From contig JAFZYR010000013.1 of NCBI GenBank assembly GCA_017616165.1, positions 20,562 through 84,561 of the forward strand: 64,000 bases of DNA, in the 5' to 3' direction. The position numbers and the translations under genes are program-made. The first letter of the stretch is position 1; every line of letters begins with the position of its first letter. Below, piece after piece: positions 63,226 to 64,000 of the stretch. The DNA is from Treponema sp. (GTDB lineage Bacteria > Spirochaetota > Spirochaetia > Treponematales > Treponemataceae). Below the pieces are notes generated by a model. The model had not been told where the DNA came from. It did not search any database and was given only the letters and a program-made list of their open reading frames with translations.

Positions 63226-63234
63226 TGTTATAAT
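63226..63234 (+). promoter_or_regulatory. Extended -10 promoter of cmk
   Basis: TGT-TATAAT (63226-63234), followed by the family B repeat and then the cmk ribosome site. Confidence 0.5.
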
Positions 63235-63244
63235 AATTTAAAAT

Positions 63245-63268
63245 GTCCCTTCGACAGGCTCAGGGACC
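63245..63268. repeat. Interspersed repeat, family B, in the cmk leader
   Basis: GTCCCT-TCGACAGGCTC-AGGGAC plus CC lies between the cmk -10 box and its GGAGG. It forms a 6-bp hairpin in the mRNA leader. Confidence 0.85.
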
Positions 63269-63286
63269 CCATACGGAGGCACTTAA

Positions 63287-63919
63287 ATGATTATCGCAAT
63301 TGACGGACCAGCGGGAACTGGAAAAAGCACTATTGCCAAAATGCTGGCAGACAGACATGACATTACTTTTTTGAACAGCGGAGGCTTTTACAGAACCCTC
63401 ACTCTTGCTGTGCTGGACGCAGGCATTGATTATTCCGACGAGGCTGCAACCCTGGATTTTTGCCGCAAGCAGAAAATTGAATATACAAAGGAAGGGCACT
63501 TTATTTTAAACGGCACAGACGTTACTGCACACCTTCATGATGACCGCGTAACAAACAACGCTTCTCAGGTTAGTGCAATTGTAGAAATCCGCCATCTTGT
63601 AAATGATCTTATGCGCGAAATTACAAAGAGCTTGAGCATTGTCTGCGAAGGCCGCGATATGACAACTGTTGTTTTCCCGAATGCAGAGGTTAAGGTTTAT
63701 CTTGATGCTTCTGCTCAGGTTCGTGCACAGCGCCGTTTTGACCAGGGAGTTAGCGATATGACCCTTGAAGAAATAAAAGCCGCCATAGAAAAGCGCGACG
63801 AAATGGATAAAAACAAAAAAGAAGGCTCTTTGAAGATTGCTCCTGATGCGCTATATATAGATACTTCTAACTTGACGATAGAAGAAGTTTGTGCGATAAT
63901 AGAAAGACAAATTTCATAA
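63287..63919 (+). CDS. cmk: Cytidylate kinase
   Basis: 210 residues. P-loop IDGPAGTGKST at residues 5-15, the NMP-binding part with NSGGFYRTLT, and CEGRDMTTVVFPNAEVK for the usual EGRDIGTVVFP. It phosphorylates CMP and dCMP. GGAGG lies 8 nt upstream of the ATG. A 15-codon frame beginning at 63243 reads through the repeat and overlaps the cmk start as ATGA. It is followed after 15 bp by a probable rpsA, the order seen in treponemes. Confidence 0.95.
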   Translation: MIIAIDGPAGTGKSTIAKMLADRHDITFLNSGGFYRTLTLAVLDAGIDYSDEAATLDFCRKQKIEYTKEGHFILNGTDVTAHLHDDRVTNNASQVSAIVEIRHLVNDLMREITKSLSIVCEGRDMTTVVFPNAEVKVYLDASAQVRAQRRFDQGVSDMTLEEIKAAIEKRDEMDKNKKEGSLKIAPDALYIDTSNLTIEEVCAIIERQIS

Positions 63920-63934
63920 ACAAAAGGTTTTAAC

Positions 63935-64000
63935 ATGGAAGAAATGGAAGTGGAAAAGGAAGAAGCTCAGAACTCCAAGGGCGACTTTCAGACACAATTA
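63935..64000 (+). CDS. Start of a gene after cmk, probably ribosomal protein S1 (partial)
   Basis: An open frame from the ATG at 63935 runs to the window edge: 22 codons of Glu-rich N-terminus (MEEMEVEKEEAQNSKGDF). AAAGG lies about 8 nt upstream. The identity is inferred from the common cmk-rpsA order; no S1 motif is visible in the part shown. Confidence 0.5.
   Translation, partial: MEEMEVEKEEAQNSKGDFQTQL

Noticed and set aside
63171..63233. 20-residue basic peptide MSTKKQKKQHRISTNLVIML
   Set aside because: An AGGTGA lies 9 nt upstream, but it is very short, its end overlaps the cmk -10 box and nothing supports conservation.
1..64000. CRISPR arrays, integrases, transposases, prophage genes
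   Set aside because: No regularly spaced direct repeats with spacers and no recognisable mobile-element protein were seen; the palindromic repeats are singly placed or in inverted pairs.

Overview
The window reads as chromosome of a treponeme-like spirochaete, probably gut or rumen associated. This is inferred from gene content: a flagellar FliG paralogue, a GreA with a very long N-terminal extension, cmk followed by what looks like rpsA, many TPR, PEGA and large lipoprotein envelope genes, a DapF/DapL lysine route, type III glutamine synthetase and an LplA/B/C-type oligosaccharide ABC importer. No phage, plasmid, transposase or CRISPR array was seen. Two families of short interspersed palindromic repeats sit in many intergenic gaps.

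Layout. 0-13.4 kb is a nitrogen and glutamine block: glnN (type III glutamine synthetase, cut by the window edge), dapL-dapF on the minus strand, then carA, a half-length carB, gltB, gltD and purF on the plus strand. The glnN, carA and gltB leaders each carry a consensus promoter followed closely by a strong hairpin with a U-run, which suggests a shared attenuation/antitermination control of glutamine-linked genes. 13.4-15.7 kb is an SOS-type locus: a cleavable-looking LexA/CI-type repressor, divergent from a UmuD'-like gene and umuC. The UmuD-like protein begins at the position where UmuD is normally cut and lacks both catalytic residues. 15.7-16.0 kb has tRNA-Pro and tRNA-Asp. 16.0-21.5 kb is a GntR-flanked sugar importer (two permeases, a binding lipoprotein) and an AraC regulator. 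21.6-25.2 kb encodes a heterodimeric ABC exporter. 25.3-33.5 kb holds sbcD, sbcC, fliG1 and an M16C peptidase. 33.5-39.7 kb has a small protein, a tocopherol-cyclase-like protein, clpB, nadE, rlmJ and a ParB-domain protein. 39.7-44.9 kb is an envelope cluster (class A PBP, PEGA protein, LysM-M23 peptidase, small membrane protein) plus a ferredoxin. 44.9-53.9 kb has deoC, long greA, TPR proteins, rpe and a lipoprotein. 53.9-58.0 kb has recA, a folK-scpA fusion, scpB and rluB. 58.0-64.0 kb has a membrane-anchored SARP-like regulator, a 1266-residue lipoprotein, cmk and the start of a probable rpsA.

Expression signals. Several genes (umuD', sbcD, fliG1, the PBP, deoC, rpe and the SARP-like gene) have a -10 box only 6-9 nt before the start codon and no Shine-Dalgarno, so they are predicted to make leaderless or near-leaderless mRNAs. 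Other genes in the same window have ordinary AGGAG-type sites.

The best candidates for something undescribed are (1) the pre-processed, protease-dead UmuD'/UmuC locus under its own cleavable repressor, (2) the attenuator family on glutamine genes, (3) the half-length CarB paired with a full CarA, and (4) a structured ~180-nt RNA candidate at 49.5-49.7 kb.
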